NCBI GenBank assembly: GCA_028829895.1
Contig: CM054179.1
Span: 105,425,875 to 105,489,874 of the forward strand
Origin: Sinotaia quadrata
Lineage: Eukaryota > Mollusca > Gastropoda > Architaenioglossa > Viviparidae
DNA length: 64,000 nt
Direction: 5' to 3'
Under the pieces are notes generated by a model that was given only the letters and a program-made list of their open reading frames with translations, ran no database searches and had not been told where the DNA came from. Within the stretch, counting starts at the first letter, position 1, and each line of letters begins with the position of its first letter. The translations under genes were made by a program, and so were the position numbers. This document shows, piece by piece, positions 10,646 to 22,210 of the stretch.

Positions 10646-12024
10646 CTGAAAAGAAAAGAATAAACAAACTAAAATCAATGCTGAGAAAGAGAGTAAAAAA
10701 AAAAATGTGTCGATTTGTTTTCAATGGTATTGCAAAAGGGCAACGTTTTGTACTAACAACATTGGTAAAATCAGGTGCTTGCACGATGGCACTACAGAGC
10801 ACGATTCTGCTGCTGCAGAAGCACGGGTATAACCTGTACTGTACCACGTGACAAGCCGCTAATTCGGAGTTGCACGTGCGACTTAGGTGAGGTTTATTAA
10901 CAGAACTGTGGTTGTTGATTCTAAGGAAGATGAGTTATGGTTGAAGACTGAGACAATTTGACCTAAATTTATTTTAAATCGCTTCTCCTTCTCATCCACA
11001 GAAACTTCTTTCTGAAGCAAAATATCAATAGTAGCCTTTACATTTGTATTATGCAGATAATTAATTTTAACTCTGATAACTATGATTTAATGCGTCATAT
11101 AAATACCGGGAACTTGCTAGTTGCCTTAGCTGCTTTATATTCAACCCTGTAACCTATTAAAAATTGAAAAATCAAATAACCCCATTAAAATAAAATATCT
11201 CTACGTATTAAAAGTTGAAAGAAACCAGCTATTCTGGGGTGTTTGTTCGACAGTTCAAATTTCAATCTATACACTCAATCTCATCGTTAATAAACATGTG
11301 TTATAGGAATATGACCAAAGTAAAAAAAAAAATCAAAATATTGCTCTTTGGTTAGATGGTTATATAGAGCAAGTTAGCAGTTATTTGGTAGGCTAAACTG
11401 CCAGATCTACATTCCAAGTAATAAATTTGCTGAGTATTCAAATATTATAGCTTACGCATGATTGTTGCCGGACTAGATAAATTTATCGTCTGCTTTCACT
11501 GAAACTGACTTACAACCCGTGTTGTCAATGTATCCGAATTACTTTCACTTTCTCTTTCATCAGACTTGAACTGATAAGGAGCTAATCCGCTTTTAATAAT
11601 GGAATTGAGATATCTTACGTAATTCATTATCGTATAAGCTTTCATTCATGCTGCTCGTTACGTCTTAGTTTTCAATCACTTGACGTCACGTGTTTATGCG
11701 CTTCCGAAATCTTGTGTTCGACAAAGTCCCTGAAGGAAAATATATTTTAATTCACAGAGTGCAATTATTGTTTATTCACAACAGAAGACTAGGTTTTATT
11801 AATATTAATTTTCATTGTTTAAAAATTTTACGAAAAAAAGATGTTTCGAAGCAAGACTTACCCTTTAAGTGAATGTATTTACAAGGGAATTAACTCGAGG
11901 TTTATTATTTTTTTTTCCATTAAAACTGTCTTTACTTTTAAGAGTCTTGACTACGTATGGATTTACTAAAATATTTGTATATTATTACAAAGCGAAAATC
12001 ACCCACTTAACATCTTCAGTCATT

Positions 12025-12090
12025 GGCGGATGTATTGGCACCGGTAGAACGGTCGGCTTCGAGTCCCGCTTCATGCTGGAAGATCTGCAA
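12025..12090 (+). mobile_element. tRNA-like (SINE-like) relic, copy 1
   Basis: TATTGGCAC at 12033 is followed 25 bp later by TTCGAGTCCCG at 12058. The second block resembles the internal B box of a tRNA-derived promoter (GGTTCGANTCC). The same two blocks, spaced by 24 bp, recur at 33413-33447. No full-length element, tail or target duplication was delimited. Confidence 0.35.
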
Positions 12091-12524
12091 TAGACATTAC
12101 ACATTTACTTCTTCATTTCAGTGTAAGAAGGATTATTAAAAGGGTTTGGGTTCTCGTGCACATACCTTATCGTTTGCGAGCAATAACTTCATTGAAGAAA
12201 AATTTAACTGAAACGTTAATAGCAAACTAGCAGCAGCAGCTTGATCAACAACAATGCAATTTGCTCTTGATATCATCACGACAAGCTTCATCAACATTAA
12301 CATCTATAACAGATGTGTTCATGATAGAGCTCTAAGACGATGTTCTTAATTCTAACGAGGCCTCGTTGTGCGCACTTTATTCGTAATTTTGAATTATTAT
12401 CTTAGAATAATGGCTTTAAACATCCTCAGAATTAACCTTTAGAATATGTATTTTATATATTACCCGACCTAACTAAAAGTATAAACAAGTCTAATGTTAC
12501 CAATTTAATGAATGTATATGCATG

Positions 12525-12526
<2 letters not shown>

Positions 12527-12604
<78 letters not shown>
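12527..12604. repeat. (GT)n microsatellite
   Basis: A pure GT run of about 39 units. Confidence 0.95.
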
Positions 12605-12608
<4 letters not shown>

Positions 12609-12759
12609 GCGAAACGTAAGGTTCGGATAATCTTAATGAACAACGCAAAAGTGTTCAGACATTTAGAAATGTACGGGAACCGACAATGTTGTTTCTATAG
12701 TAACCAAGTTCGAGACGCTTAAATAAGAAATGGTAGTAGATATTGCTAACTGCATTCTA

Positions 12760-12880
12760 TTGAATAATAATTACTTACTCACTAATATGTAAATAATAAT
12801 TACTTATTCACTAATATGTAAATAATAATTACTTATTCACTAATATGTAAATAATAATTACTTACTCACTAATATGTAAA
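12760..12880. repeat. 29-bp AT-rich minisatellite, about 4 copies
   Basis: The unit is aataataattacttactcac plus taatatgta. Copies differ by a C/T change at one position. Confidence 0.9.
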
Positions 12881-13689
12881 TAATTGGAAATACGAACAAC
12901 GTTCTAGTATCAGTAGAAGATAAAAAGTAAGCAGACGCTTCAAAGCAGGAATTATGGACATAAATTATTTTATTCCTTCAGCACTAAAAGGCAGTTAGCG
13001 GTCCCTTGAAAATACACGGAGAGAACACATGAACAAAGATAGTTATGACTTTCTTCATTAGCACTAGAAACAAAGAGTACACAAACATTCGGAAACATTG
13101 GCATCTGGTAAAATGTTCTAATGAGAATCTTCAGCAGAGACAAAATCAACACAGTTATTTGAAAACACAGCTATATGAAAGCACGTGAATAGCAAAAATC
13201 CCAACAAAATATTACCCACTAGTAACTAAACGTGTACATATACTCGAAAAAACATAATCAAAAACAGTTGTAAATTGTAATAAAACAGATAATCGGATGC
13301 ACATGAATCAGGAACAGATATTAATCTAAAATTAAGAAGTTCAAAGCCCACTGACACTCGGAAATTGAGAAGTAGGAAAAGGGGTTTTAATTTTTCAAAA
13401 ATGGCCGAACGTACAGAGATACTCGAAAACATTCGAATCTGAATTTTGCACAAAACAACTGGAAATTGTATTAATGCTGCTTATGTAAAATAGTACATTC
13501 ACACGATATTTCCTGGCATCGATGGTTTTTTTTGTTTTGTTTTGTAATTATTTTTCCAAACATTACACTTAGAACACTTGTCAAAGACAAATTTATAAAC
13601 CTCTTCAAAGAGAATTCAGAATGAAGGTATGCATAAAAAAGCAAACATAATGTGATTGGAAAAAAATGCCGGTGCATAAGTTCACTGGT

Positions 13690-14290
13690 GGAACAATTAT
13701 TTTACCAAAGATAATTATAAGTTAACTGACAGCAATTATTTTCCAGTGTTTAATATAAATTAACTGATTTGGCATTTATTTCTGTGTTTAATATGAGTAA
13801 CTGACATCAGTTATTTGCCAGTGTCTAATTTAAATTAACTGACAGCATTTATTTGCCAGTGTCTAATTTAAATTAACTGACAGCATTTATTTGCCAGTGT
13901 CTAATTTAAATTAACTGACAGCATTTATTTGCCAGTGTCTAATTTAAATTAACTGACAGCATTTATTTGCCAGTGTCTAATTTAAATGAACTGACAGCAT
14001 TTATTTGCCAGTGTCTAATTTAAATTAACTGACAGCATTTATTTGCCAGTGTCTAATTTAAATTAACTGACAGCATTTATTTGCCAGTGTCTAATTTAAA
14101 TTAACTGACATGGCATTTATTTCTGTATTTATTAGGATTGAACTAACAGCATTTATTTTCCGATGTTTAATATAATTTAACTAATATGGCAATTATTTCC
14201 CAGTGTTTCATTAAATTAACTTGCGGAGCAAGTAATTCATTGTATTTAATATAAGTTGGCATACATAGCAATTATTTCCGTGTGCTGTAT
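13690..14290. repeat. 38-bp minisatellite with diverged flanks
   Basis: About eight near-identical units (ttaactgacagcatttattt, then gccagtgtctaatttaaa) span roughly 13798-14110. Looser versions on both sides (13690-13798, 14110-14290) show an old array with a freshly homogenised centre. Confidence 0.9.
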
Positions 14291-14626
14291 AAGTTAAATG
14301 AGAGAGCAATAACTTATCAATGCAAAGAAGGCTCCGCATGACAAAATGCATAACGTAACAAAGGCCGATTGGATTACACTGTACCACTCGTGAGGTCGAA
14401 TGTACTTTAAACTCAAAGAGCAACAGATTCCGTATTTCTGAGTATTTGAAATTTGTTGCGGGAAGACTCTGATGACGTTCAACTTCGGTCAGAAAAGATG
14501 TAAGCGTGATAAGGAGTTTTGCATACTAAAGCTGTTCAAACTCTGAAGACGAAAGCTGTTAAAAAGACAAAAAATATAATGAAATGAAATAAGCCAATAT
14601 ATAAATAATAACGTGGTCACACTTAC

Positions 14627-14781
14627 TCCTTTGAAGATAGTATATAATCCATAGGAGCCTTGATGTAATTTTTGTTGTGGTCTTCAAACGGCAATGAGTA
14701 TAAATTTTCGGCCATTTGATGAAGAGTTTTCCGGTAGAATTGAATACAGAAAAGTCGAGGGAGGCAGGGCAAAGATTGTCT
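14627..14781 (-). CDS. Probable exon b of ZU5-domain gene (unassigned region before ZU5)
   Basis: I propose a 155-bp exon of 51 codons plus two bases. It ends at an excellent donor, GGA|GTAAGTG, and begins after the only acceptor AG that leaves the frame open (tgtattag); the pyrimidine tract there is weak. Its two leftover bases complete a codon with the single first base of exon c, and its phase-0 start matches the phase-0 end of exon a. The peptide includes HQMAENLYSLPFEDHNKNYI and then KAPMDYILSSK. I do not recognise the domain. The N-x-I-x-x-P-x-x-x-x-x-x-K end is faintly like the last leucine-rich repeat of PIDD-type proteins, but that is speculation. A shorter exon starting at an internal AG (…ATCAAG|GCT) would keep the phase too. 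The donor is solid and the start is uncertain. Confidence 0.48.
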
Positions 14782-15588
14782 CTAATACATAGACGTCTAC
14801 GGGGTGCTGAGCCCGAAAGAACCCCAACGTAAATCAAGATAAACTAAAAGAACAAAGAGCGTACAGCTCGGCTGTAAAAGAATAAGTCACACGAGAAAAA
14901 AGAACCCAAAACAAATAAAACACTCACAATAAGAACCCTAATCTTGGTCAGTCAGTAGGCCAAGATTCTAACTGTCCCACCTTGTCCCTTGGTCAGTCTT
15001 TGGGAATATTGAGCATACCCTCATACAGCCCTATGACAAGTCCGTCGTCTTGTTCTACAGTGCCAGTGCAGACGCTATAAAGAACTAGTGTTCAGTAGAA
15101 CGGTGAACTGCATAGGTTAACAAGAATCGGGATTTCGGTTGTCCTTTGCAACTCGCTACTCCACAAGAAGAAGGGCTATTGTGTAACAGAACGATGCCAA
15201 CAAAATCAATAAAACAAAACCCAGTCACTCCCCCCCTACAAAAAAAAAAAATAAAAATAAAAAAAATCCGCTTTACTTTTAAATAAGCAAATCAAAATAA
15301 AATAAACATAATTAAAATTAAAATAAATGGACCCAAGACACTGACGTAATAATTTAGGAGATGAGTGACGTCACAGTTAGTGTGACGTTTTGAGTCCGTG
15401 GCAGGGTGAAAAGGTGGAAATGTATGAATGGCGGTGACCACGGGGTTTGTTTGTTTATTTTTTTGTCAGGAATTTTCAACATGTAATGATTGTAAACTTT
15501 CGTAAAATACAGTTAACTAACTTAAATTTGATTATTTTTCTGTCTATATACCAAGCTGTCTGCTTGTTGTTTTCCTTTTCTTTTAGTA

Positions 15589-15794
15589 TATAAAGAGATG
15601 ACCCGTCAAATGCGCGAACGACAATTGCGCACCCCGACAAATGCGCGATAGGGTTAGGGTTAGGTTATGGTTAGGTTAGGGTTAGGGTTAAGGTTAGGGT
15701 TAGGGTTAGGGTTAGAGTTAGGGACAGAACGCGTCGTCGCGCTTTTGTCCATCGCGTTTTTGTCGGCGTGCATTTGTCGATGAACCTATAAAGA
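15589..15794. mobile_element. TTAGGG-containing non-autonomous element with 8-bp target duplication
   Basis: A 190-bp unit (15597-15786) is bracketed by an exact 8-bp direct repeat, TATAAAGA, at 15589-15596 and 15787-15794. The left end reads GATGACCCGTCAAATGCGCG. The reverse complement of the right end reads GGTTCATCGACAAATGCACG. The ends therefore share an imperfect inverted repeat centred on (G)ACAAATGC-CG. Each end holds two or three tandem versions of this CpG-rich motif (for example CCGACAAATGCGCG on the left). The middle is a degenerate TTAGGG array at about 15649-15723. An 8-bp duplication is typical of hAT-type insertions, but no transposase is present and the superfamily is not established. 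The alternative is a telomere-like insertion at a repaired break, which would not explain the inverted ends and direct repeat. Confidence 0.7.
15649..15723 (+). repeat. Interstitial telomere-like TTAGGG array
   Basis: About 12 units of TTAGGG with a few variants (TTAGG, TTATGG, TTAAGG, TTAGAG). It forms the core of the element described above. Confidence 0.95.
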
Positions 15795-16271
15795 AGGAAT
15801 TGCTTTTAACAATAATATATATATTAAAATCAATTTTAGGACGTATGTGCTAGATATAATAATGTCATGTTCCTATTTAAAGTAAAACTAGTGTGATTAA
15901 AAAGGGAGAAACCTATTGGTACGGGTCGAGAGTGAAAGAAAGAGTGAAGTCTAAAATCGTGAAGACAAACATTCATTCATGCCTAAATGTCTAATGACAG
16001 CCATTCAGAGTCGGTCGTGCGAAAAGAGAAAAAAAGCATGTGTACACGTGGTGTATATGTAATATATATATATTTGTTCGTGTGAGTACCTGCTTGTGCT
16101 TGTGCATGTTCATTGGACAGAGGAGATGAAAGAAGTCAGAGAATGAGGAGGGAAAAAAAAGTAAAAATCAGTGCTCAAATAGTGAAGTTATATTAGAGAG
16201 CAATTGAAAGAACAAGTGGACTTTAAGCATCTCCCACTTTCCAAGATAGACAGACAGACAGTCATACAAAC

Positions 16272-16474
<203 letters not shown>

Positions 16475-16574
16475 ACATTATACACACCAGTACGTAAGAA
16501 TCCCACTAGACACCTTACTTCACGGTATCACAAGTCCGAACTGGCTTCGGTTCGCCAAGCACGAAGAGACTTAC

Positions 16575-16683
16575 GTACCCACCAACAACAAAACCATATC
16601 GACTTGTTCGTCCCGCAGTAACGGTTATGTCAGTTAAGCGGTCCGTAGCAATGTCTCTTCTCTGCTTACAGCACTCGACACAA
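16575..16683 (-). CDS. Probable exon a of ZU5-domain gene (most 5' exon seen)
   Basis: This 109-bp candidate has a textbook acceptor (gtaaatttctttcag) and a textbook donor (TAC|GTAAGT). It contains one split-codon base plus 36 codons with no stop. The peptide contains CCKQRRDIATDRLTDITV and TSRYGFVVGGY. No family match is visible. It is placed in the same gene because it lies on the same strand upstream of exon b, because its phase-0 end suits exon b, and because its GC content is exon-like beside AT-rich introns. It begins with the last base of a split codon, so at least one more coding exon lies at higher coordinates and was not identified. The frame has too little homology for me to exclude a neighbouring gene. 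Confidence 0.52.
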
Positions 16684-16949
16684 CTGAAAGAAATTTACAT
16701 TCATACACCGAACTAAACGTGTACACGCCTTCTCGTGCGGAAATCGCGTTTAACCCTTTTTACAGGGTTTTGGGGAGACAATCGAAAATCTACATCGTAT
16801 GCCGGTTGTTGCATGATAAGGAAAAGGCATATTAGTTTATACATTTTACTAGAAAGGTTTATGTATTTAGCATTTGTTTATGTTTGTCTAAAATTATTTA
16901 AGCCAATTATTTGTTCCTTTCGCTAATTTTACTCTACATGAGTTTTTGT

Positions 16950-17075
16950 TCGTTTTATACAACTGAGTATTGTTTGAATTAAAAATGAAATAACTTTTGT
17001 TTGTATTTGTGTTGTATACAACTGAGTATTGTTTGAATTAAAAATGAAATAACTTTGTTTGTATTTGTGTTGTAT
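16950..17075. repeat. About 59-bp tandem duplication
   Basis: Two copies of acaactgagtattgtttgaa followed by ttaaaaatgaaataact, differing by one T. Confidence 0.85.
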
Positions 17076-17418
17076 AAAGCTATATCATTCGACGCATAAC
17101 TCTTGTACGCAGTGACATACAATTTAACATCATACGAGTTAAAAATTAGGATAAGTTGTTGAGATGAATTTACTTCGTTTTACTTCGTAATGGTCGACGG
17201 CTTTATTTTTATGAAATAAACAAAGAAAAGATTATTGTTTGAGCTAATAAATGAACATACTCACTGATGGTACTTGAGTGCAGATCTCTTCTAGAAAACC
17301 AGTATTACCCTTCAGTAAATAAAAGGGATTATTTATACATAAAAATATATAAAATTCCCTGTATTGTACAGAAGTAGAAGGGACACATTTTTAGAACCGA
17401 GTTCCTGTTTCTAGCGGT

Positions 17419-17530
17419 TTGGACATGCAGTATGTTGTTTCGACATTTTTAGACATGCAGTATGTTGTTTAGACATTTTTAGACATGCAGTATGTTGTTT
17501 AGACATTTTTAGACATGCAGTATGTTGTTT
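17419..17530. repeat. 31-bp minisatellite, about 3.5 copies
   Basis: The unit is gacatgcagtatgttgtttc or t, followed by gacattttta. Confidence 0.9.
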
Positions 17531-17589
17531 CGCTGCCGTGCATGGAAATGGTTCGCTGGTATTAAGTCTGTATTCTTTTTTTTTTTTTA

Positions 17590-17950
17590 GTTCATGAACA
17601 GTCAGTCAAAATATGCACTTTTAAAAAGAGAAGTCCTAGTCAATAGCTACTTGACAAGCTTGAGTTGTTGTCCTTGCTGTAGTCAGGAAAAGGGAGGGCA
17701 CTTTCGACGCGGAATGCTATTCTCCTGTATTAAAGATCGATCTTCGCCGAGCTTGAATAGGTTTTCGCTCAGAGATGTGACGCTGCAATGATTTAACAGG
17801 TTTTGCCTGTTGATCCGATCTTAACTTCGCACGGTCCAAATCTTCAGACATCGCTTTATAGCTTTCTGCACACCGCGCTGAATCAGGGGAGACCACAATG
17901 AGGCCGCCGTAAACAAAATAAGCGTGTCACGTTCTAAAGGTGATGTGTGG
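17590..17950. other. Ambiguous GC-richer segment with open frames on both strands
   Basis: On the plus strand a strong acceptor-like tract (tttttttttttttag ending near 17590) precedes a 65-codon ORF (17594-17791). On the minus strand an acceptor-like ggtctcccctgattcag precedes an open frame containing MSEDLDRAKLRSDQQAKPVK and ending in TAG near 17690. Neither shows a domain. The minus frame lacks a good donor that would join it to exon a of the ZU5 gene. It might be a 5' untranslated or first-exon region of that gene, but I cannot show this. Confidence 0.2.
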
Positions 17951-18179
17951 ACATCTCAAAATATTATGTGCAGCTTAGGCAACAATTATTTTTTTAATCA
18001 TCACCAAATCTTCTTATTTAACTAGCACAGTTGAAAACGGGAAGAAAAAGAATTTAAAAGACAAACTCTTATACGTGAGGTACTTTTTTCCATTCCCTTG
18101 AGAAACCTTGCTGCAGGCTTACCCACTCAAACCTGCAAATTTTAAAAACCTTACAAGAATTCTGCTGGTAACATTACTG

Positions 18180-18400
18180 ACATGTTGCAGACGACTGGTG
18201 ACCAGGCATGCCTCTAGGTGCAGGTTAGTGACTAGGGGCAAATTGGTGATTAGGTGTGGCTCAGGATGCAGACTGGTGATTAGGCGTGGTTCTAGATGCA
18301 ACCCGGTGACTAGGTGCGGTTCTAGATGCAAACTGGTGATTGGGTGTGGTTCTATGGTGGCTAGGTGTGGCTTTAGGTGCAGACTGGTAACTAGGTGTGC
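18180..18400. repeat. About 30-bp minisatellite, 7-8 degenerate copies
   Basis: The unit resembles gactggtgattaggtgtggt plus tctagatgca. ORFs on both strands (18108-18434, 18119-18331) follow this periodicity. Confidence 0.8.
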
Positions 18401-18497
18401 AGCCTACGTTGTATCATTTGTTAATTTTCAATGAGAAGGATGACTTTATTAAAGCAACTCGAGAACTAGGGCTTATGTTAAAATAATCTATCTACAA

Positions 18498-18498
<1 letters not shown>

Positions 18499-18533
<35 letters not shown>

Positions 18534-18600
18534 CACATCAGTGCGCAATAACACACATGCATAAGAGTATCACGCACGCACAAACACATACACACATATT
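18499..18600. repeat. (CA)n microsatellite and degenerate tail
   Basis: A CA run at 18499-18531 is followed by irregular CACACATGCA-type sequence. Confidence 0.9.
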
Positions 18601-18859
18601 ACAACCTAATCTAGTGGTAAATTCAATACCACAAATTTGCACACATACATTTTCTTTTGGCTTAATAAGACTTTAAGAAAGACACACTTTAAGATTGAGT
18701 ACAAAGTTATGCAAGACGTTGTGGACACAAGATAAGGGGAGAATATCAGAGATTTGGGCAAAGGTTTAAATTACCCTATAATAACAGACTGTCTAGTATG
18801 GCGTACGTAATATAGCGTCTCCAATGGTACGTTAAGTGGTGAGTGATCGAATTACGTCA

Positions 18860-19345
18860 ACCTGCTAGAAGAAAGCCGTAGTCCTGCAAGGTATTTCCAG
18901 AAGTAGGCCGTAGTCCTACAAGGTACTTCCAGAAGTAGTACAGTCTTGCAAGGTACTTCCAGAAGTAGGCCGTAGTCTTACAAGGTACTTCCAGAAGTAG
19001 GCCGTAGTCTTACAAGGAATTTCTAGCAGTAGGACTAATCCTACAAGGTACTTCCAGAAGTAGTCCTGAAATATAAGGTACTTCCTGAAATAGGCTCTAA
19101 TCACACAAGAAGTAGGCCCTAGATGTACAGGGTGTTTCAGGAAATGGGCTCTAGATGTACAGGGTATTTCTAGAAATGGGCCCTAAATGTACGAAGTGAT
19201 TCTATATGTGGGCCTTAGATGTACGGGTGCTTCTAGAAGTAGGCCCTAGGGACCTAGAGGTACGGGGTGCTTGTTATGTGGGACCTAGATGTACGGGGTG
19301 CTTGTAAAAGTGGGTTCCTGTCGTATGAAGTGTTGCCAGAAGTGG
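18860..19345. repeat. About 32-bp degenerate minisatellite
   Basis: The unit is close to gtagtcctacaaggtacttc plus cagaagtaggcc. The second half drifts to the related form gggccctagatgtacggggt, so two diverged subfamilies share one array. Confidence 0.85.
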
Positions 19346-19369
19346 ACCCTAGATAGTGATGTTTTCAAG

Positions 19370-20200
19370 ATTGCGGTCGAAATGTCCACTTTGACAATCT
19401 TGAGCTAGGTCATAGATAAGATAAATTTCACTCTTTGAATCATGGTGATAATTCCCGCTATTGTAGTTTTACAGCAAATGACCCTTAACCACTCCCACTA
19501 CCATTTTTATGCGCATGCATGTGGCCATCTTGCGTTCGACTTGGATATGGGAGATTAGCACTTTTAGTGTAATGTTTTTCAATAATCAAATGCATCCGTT
19601 CTAGTAGAACGGGATTTTTCCACTCCACAAGAAAGTAAACTTGTCACATTAAAAGAAAAATTGTAACAAGGGAGAGAAGAAACATAGTTTCTCTGTTAAC
19701 TTCATGTCAGTGAAAATTTCACTCGTGTTCATGGCGGTTCTTACAAATTTACAAATTAATGAAAGTATGCGTAAACTCAGCGTAAAATACTAATGGGTCA
19801 TTTTTTTATAGCAATTTAATTTCATTGTAAATGATCAACTAATAAACAGCTGATTGTAGTAGAAGTCGTGGTACTATCAGCAGCGGGAATTGTTGTAGAC
19901 GTAGCGAAAGCAATAGTGAGATCGAATAATAAAGACAGACTAGGACGGGTGGAGTGAGATGGTCCAGGTGTATGGTGGAGATGGGATGGATGTTGGGGTA
20001 TTAGTGGTGGGATGGTGACAGAGTAGTAATTGTGGTGGAGTGGTAGTGATCGTGATGGTGGTATAATAGAGATGGTTGGTGTGAGATAGGTTGGGGGGGG
20101 AGATGAGGGCGATGATGCTGTAATGATAGTAATGGAATAATAAATACGGTGATGCTAAATTTGTGATGGTGCTGAGTGGCAGTAACAGATTTTAATGAAG
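19370..20200. other. No gene seen; decayed GATGGTGG-rich stretch at the end
   Basis: Unique sequence to about 19950, then a purine-rich GATGGTGGTG-type degenerate repeat (19950-20170). A short block at about 19600 (agtagaacgg … ctccacaagaa) matches one at about 15103-15175. Confidence 0.4.
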
Positions 20201-20322
20201 TCGTGGTTGATTGATAATAGTGACGGTGAGGTAGGGTTGTTCATAGTCGTAGATGAAAAAGCAATGGTAGCAGCTTGCTATTTGGAAGAGATGTTAAACT
20301 CATATCACACAAATCTTGAAAA

Positions 20323-20612
20323 TATGTACAACTTGTACATAGACTGCGGACCAAATACCTACAACTTGTACATAGACTGTGGACCAAATACGTACAACTT
20401 GTACACAGATTGCGGACCAAATACGTACAACATGTACATATATTGCGGACCAAATACGTACAACTTGTACACAGACTGCGGACCAAATACGTACAACATG
20501 TACATATATTGCGGACCAAATGCGTACAACTTGTACACAGACTGCGAACCAAATACGTACAACTCTTACATAGACTGCGGACCAAATATGTGCAACTTGT
20601 ACATTGACTGCA
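20323..20612. repeat. 33-bp minisatellite, 9 copies, open in five frames
   Basis: The unit is tacaacttgtacatagactg followed by cggaccaaatacg. Because 33 is a multiple of 3 and the unit lacks stops in most frames, ORFs arise on both strands. The longest is the 154-codon plus-strand frame at 20195-20659, reading YNLYIDCGPNT repeats. Inner copies alternate between an LYTD and an MYIY version, showing a 66-bp dimeric structure. The 43 codons before the array show no family signature. I regard the ORF as a by-product of the array, with a small chance of a real repeat protein. Confidence 0.9.
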
Positions 20613-20738
20613 CTTTGAAGGTCAACTTTGAATTTAACCGTAGAACAAGGATATCATAATAAATACGGAATCAGTGTAAATGTGTAACCCAGAATAGTTC
20701 TTATTCATACAACAAAATAATTATTTACACAGAACGAA

Positions 20739-20770
20739 CAGAATCTATCTATCTATCTATCTATAAATAC
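20739..20770. repeat. Short (CTAT)n tract
   Basis: About five CTAT units, with weaker ATCTAT echoes to 20860. Confidence 0.8.
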
Positions 20771-21039
20771 ATATATACAAAATAATATAATCAATCAGTC
20801 TGCCAGAAGTCAGTCATACTATTTATCTATCGATTGATCTATTTAACCATCTATTTACTTACCAATCAATAAATCAATCAAAAATTTAAGACCATAATTA
20901 ATGTATTATGTTAAATCAGTTTGCCTGCAAATATATTACAGACAATGGGGCGTATATCATATTAAGCTCAGCATTTTTTAAAACTAGAAATGCAGTGTGT
21001 CTGTGCGTGTGAAATATTACCAAACATGAAACTATTCTA

Positions 21040-22210
21040 TAGAATTTTTAAACTCCAAACTATTTTATAATATTTAAAGTCCGCAATGTCCTATAACATT
21101 TTAAAGATCAATAATATTTTATTTAAAGTCAGTACTGTTCTTTAACATTTTAACACTCCATATTATTTTTTAACATTTAAGGTCCATACTTTCCTTAAAT
21201 ACTTTAAAGGTCCAAACTATTTTTAACTTTTAAGGCTCCATAGTTTTCACTAACATTTTTAAAGCTCCATAGTACTAACTTTTTAAAGCTCCATAGTACT
21301 AACTTTTTAAAGCTCCATAGTACTAACTTTTTAAAGCTCCATACATATTCTTTAATATTTAATGCTCCTAACTGTTCCTTAGCGATTGAAGCTGCATACT
21401 ATTATTTAACATTGATAAGCTAAGTACTGTTCTTTAACATTAAAAACCTTACACTCCTCGAACATTTTAAAGCTTTATACTATTCTTTATTATTTTAAAA
21501 GCCAAATACTCTTCTCTAACATTTCTTAGCTCATTACTGTTCTTGATATTTTAAAGCTAACCATTCTTCATATTTTAAAGCTAGCCATTCTTCATATTTT
21601 AAAGCTAACCATTCTTCATATTTTAAAGCTAGCCATTCTTCATATTTTAAAGCTAGCCATTCTTCATATTTTAAAGCTAGCCATTCTTCATATTTTAAAG
21701 CTAGCCATTCTTCATATTTTAAAGCTAACCATTCTTCATATTTTAAAGCTAGCCATTCTTCATATTTTAAAGCTAGCCATTCTTCATATTTTAAAGCTAA
21801 CCATTCTTCATATTTTAAAGCTAGCCATTCTTCATATTTTAAAGCACCATTCTATGTTGAACATTTTAGAGCCAAGTATTATTATTAACATTTTGAAGCT
21901 TCCTACTACGTTTTAATATTTTAAAGCCCCCATACTATTAAAGTAACATTTTAAAGTTAATAATTATTCTTTAATATTTTAAATCTAAATTTTTAAAACT
22001 AAATACGATTCTTAACATTTTAAATCATCGTAACATTCTGTAAAGCTGTAGAACTAAGAACAATTCTTAACATTTTAAATCCTCGTAAATAAAATTCTTA
22101 GATTTTAAAGTCTCGTAACATTGTGTAACACTGTAGAACTAAATACGATTCCTAACATTTTAAATCCTCCTAATATGCTGTAACACTGTAGAACTAAATA
22201 AATTTTTAAC
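21040..22210. repeat. Large decayed TTTTAAAGCTCCA-type array with a homogenised 24-bp core
   Basis: The whole stretch is built from variants of ttctttaacattttaaagct. Between about 21548 and 21845 it becomes near-perfect 24-bp units (agccattcttcatattttaa, then agct), about 12 copies. A second local expansion of agctccatagtactaacttt lies at 21265-21340. Confidence 0.85.

Larger units (their letters stand above)
10646..14626 (-). other. Intron between exons b and c of the ZU5 gene
   Basis: About 4 kb. It contains a SINE-like relic near 12030, a GT tract at 12527, a 29-bp array at 12760, and a 38-bp array near 13798. The rest is AT-rich, with no exon seen. Confidence 0.55.

Noticed and set aside
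10500..10847. 115-codon minus ORF over exon c
   Set aside because: The ZU5 peptide is in another frame of the same DNA, and this ORF runs through the acceptor into the intron.
15649..15723. Chromosome end (true telomere)
   Set aside because: The TTAGGG tract is short, degenerate, internal and enclosed by inverted ends with a target-site duplication.
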